From assembly GCA_020216965.1 (NCBI GenBank), contig JAIWOJ010000144.1, positions 1 to 6,266 of the forward strand: 6,266 bases of DNA, given 5' to 3'. The position numbers were made by a program, and so were the translations under genes. Every line of letters starts with the position of its first letter. The first letter of the stretch is position 1. Shown here one piece after another: positions 5,234 to 6,266 of this stretch. Below the pieces are notes generated by a model. It saw only the letters and a program-made list of their open reading frames with translations, was not told the DNA's origin and did not search any database. This DNA comes from Prosthecobacter sp. (GTDB lineage: Bacteria > Verrucomicrobiota > Verrucomicrobiia > Verrucomicrobiales > Verrucomicrobiaceae).

Positions 5234-6266
5234 ATGCGCCTACTCACCACGCTGCTCATCACCGCCCTTTTCTCCTGCCCGCTGCTCTCCGCAGAGAGGA
5301 CGAATATCCTCTTCATCTTCAGCGATGATCAGTCTTACAAGACACTGTCCTGTTACCCAGAGGCGCTGCCCGGCGCGCACACGCCGGCGATCGACGCGCT
5401 GGCGGCCTCAGGCATCCGCTTTACGCATGCCTACATGGGCTCGTGGTGCATGCCTTCACGCGCCTCCCTGCTGACGGGGCGTCACCCGCATGGCATTGAA
5501 TCCATGCGCATGGAGGGTGCCTATCCGGGGAGTGAGTATGATCCCGCCCAGTGCCGTTTTTGGCCTTCCGTCTTCAGAGCAGCCGGATACCACACGGCTC
5601 ACATCGGCAAATGGCATACCGGCACTGACACGGGCTTTGGCCGGGATTGGGATCATCAAATCGTGTGGAATCGGCCCAAGCACCCCGAGAATGCCGGCAA
5701 TTATTACGAGCGTCAGCTTCTCTACTTTAATGGTGAGATGAGAGAGATGGCAGGCTATTCCACGGATCTTTATACCGGCTGGGCCTGCGAATACATCAAA
5801 GGGGCCCACCGGCCTGCCGATAAGCCCTGGTACCTTTGGCTCTGCTATGGTGCCGTGCATGGGCCTACCACACCCGCAGCACGGCACAAAGGCAGACACA
5901 AGAATGACCACGTGACGGTCCCCGCTGACATCGTCGGCCCACGGCCCGGCAAGCCTGCTTATTTGGAAGAAACCCAGTCCTGGGTGAAAGATGCCAACGG
6001 CCAAGTTTATGCCAAGAAAAGCGGTGAGAGCTTCGGGGATGAGTCTGGCAAAAAGCAGAAGACTTACGAAGCCAGCGTCCATCAGTTGCTAGAGTGCGTC
6101 GAGGCGCTGGATGAGGGGGTCGGTCGCGTCATGGCTGCCCTGAAAGAAAGCGGGCAGTTGGAGAACACGCTTGTCGTTTTCACCGCAGACCAAGGTTTTG
6201 CGATGGGGGAGCACGGCTTTCGCACCAAACTGGCCCCCTACGATGCGAATTACCGTGGGCCGCTTA
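5234..6266 (+). CDS. Exported sulfatase, Cys-type formylglycine (S1 family), 3' end outside window
   Basis: Hydrolyses sulfate esters in the periplasm or outside the cell; the substrate is unknown, often sulfated polysaccharides in this group. The visible 344 residues begin with a clear Sec signal peptide (MRLLTTLLITALFSCPLLSA, cleavage near 20). NILFIFSDDQ supplies the metal-binding Asp pair (D31, D32). CMPSR (72-76) followed by LLTGR is the sulfatase signature, in which Cys72 would be converted to formylglycine, so a maturase is needed elsewhere. GKWH (125-128), VHGP (208-211) and TADQG (317-321) are the later active-site blocks; Gln320 stands where Asn is most common. The frame is open to the window edge, so the C-terminal part is missing and the gene is partial, not broken. 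The ATG at 5234 was chosen for the compact signal peptide; 5192, overlapping the secretin stop, is an in-frame alternative. The close spacing suggests one operon with the secretin. Confidence 0.93.
   Translation, partial: MRLLTTLLITALFSCPLLSAERTNILFIFSDDQSYKTLSCYPEALPGAHTPAIDALAASGIRFTHAYMGSWCMPSRASLLTGRHPHGIESMRMEGAYPGSEYDPAQCRFWPSVFRAAGYHTAHIGKWHTGTDTGFGRDWDHQIVWNRPKHPENAGNYYERQLLYFNGEMREMAGYSTDLYTGWACEYIKGAHRPADKPWYLWLCYGAVHGPTTPAARHKGRHKNDHVTVPADIVGPRPGKPAYLEETQSWVKDANGQVYAKKSGESFGDESGKKQKTYEASVHQLLECVEALDEGVGRVMAALKESGQLENTLVVFTADQGFAMGEHGFRTKLAPYDANYRGPL

Noticed and set aside
5456..6082. Minus-strand open frame of 208 codons opposite the sulfatase
   Set aside because: The plus strand carries the sulfatase signature and active-site blocks through the same stretch; the antisense product has no recognisable domain.

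Overview
The window looks like chromosomal DNA from a Verrucomicrobiota bacterium, probably near Verrucomicrobiales such as Prosthecobacter, Verrucomicrobium or Akkermansia relatives. The argument is indirect. The genes are GC-rich. The long secretin resembles the Akkermansia Amuc_1098-type pilus outer-membrane protein. There is an exported Cys-type sulfatase and a Tat-exported sugar-isomerase-like TIM barrel, both expanded in the Planctomycetes-Verrucomicrobia group. Start codons lack a recognisable Shine-Dalgarno sequence. No rRNA or other phylogenetic marker is present, so this placement is inference.

Layout: bases 1-320 hold no supported gene. They carry three small repeat structures: a hairpin flanked by 9-bp direct repeats at the left edge, a triple TCTGCG 9-mer, and a perfect 8-bp-stem hairpin just beyond the end of the first gene. 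Two genes then lie on the minus strand, read right to left: a monofunctional aspartate kinase (lysC, start near 2520, stop 1291), followed after a short gap by a Tat-signal sugar phosphate isomerase/epimerase family protein (start near 1205, stop 321). A divergent intergenic region of about 190 bp (2521-2711) separates them from the plus-strand genes. These are a large exported secretin (2712-5192) and an exported formylglycine-type sulfatase that runs off the right edge (from 5234, or from 5192 if the upstream ATG is used).

How the genes work together: aspartate kinase is the committed first step of the aspartate pathway (Lys/Thr/Met and meso-diaminopimelate for peptidoglycan). Its ACT domains predict end-product feedback. 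The isomerase-like gene may share its transcript, but no metabolic link is evident. On the plus strand, the secretin would form an outer-membrane channel. The sulfatase would remove sulfate esters from substrates, typically polysaccharides, outside the cytoplasm. The two are nearly contiguous, and an in-frame ATG overlaps the secretin stop, so co-expression is likely. None of the usual pilus or type II secretion partners of a secretin are visible here.

I did not find a clearly new multi-gene system. The points most worth a second look are the secretin-sulfatase pairing without pilus genes, the Gly/Asn low-complexity insert in the secretin core, the candidate internal (beta-subunit) start in lysC, and the small repeats at the left edge.
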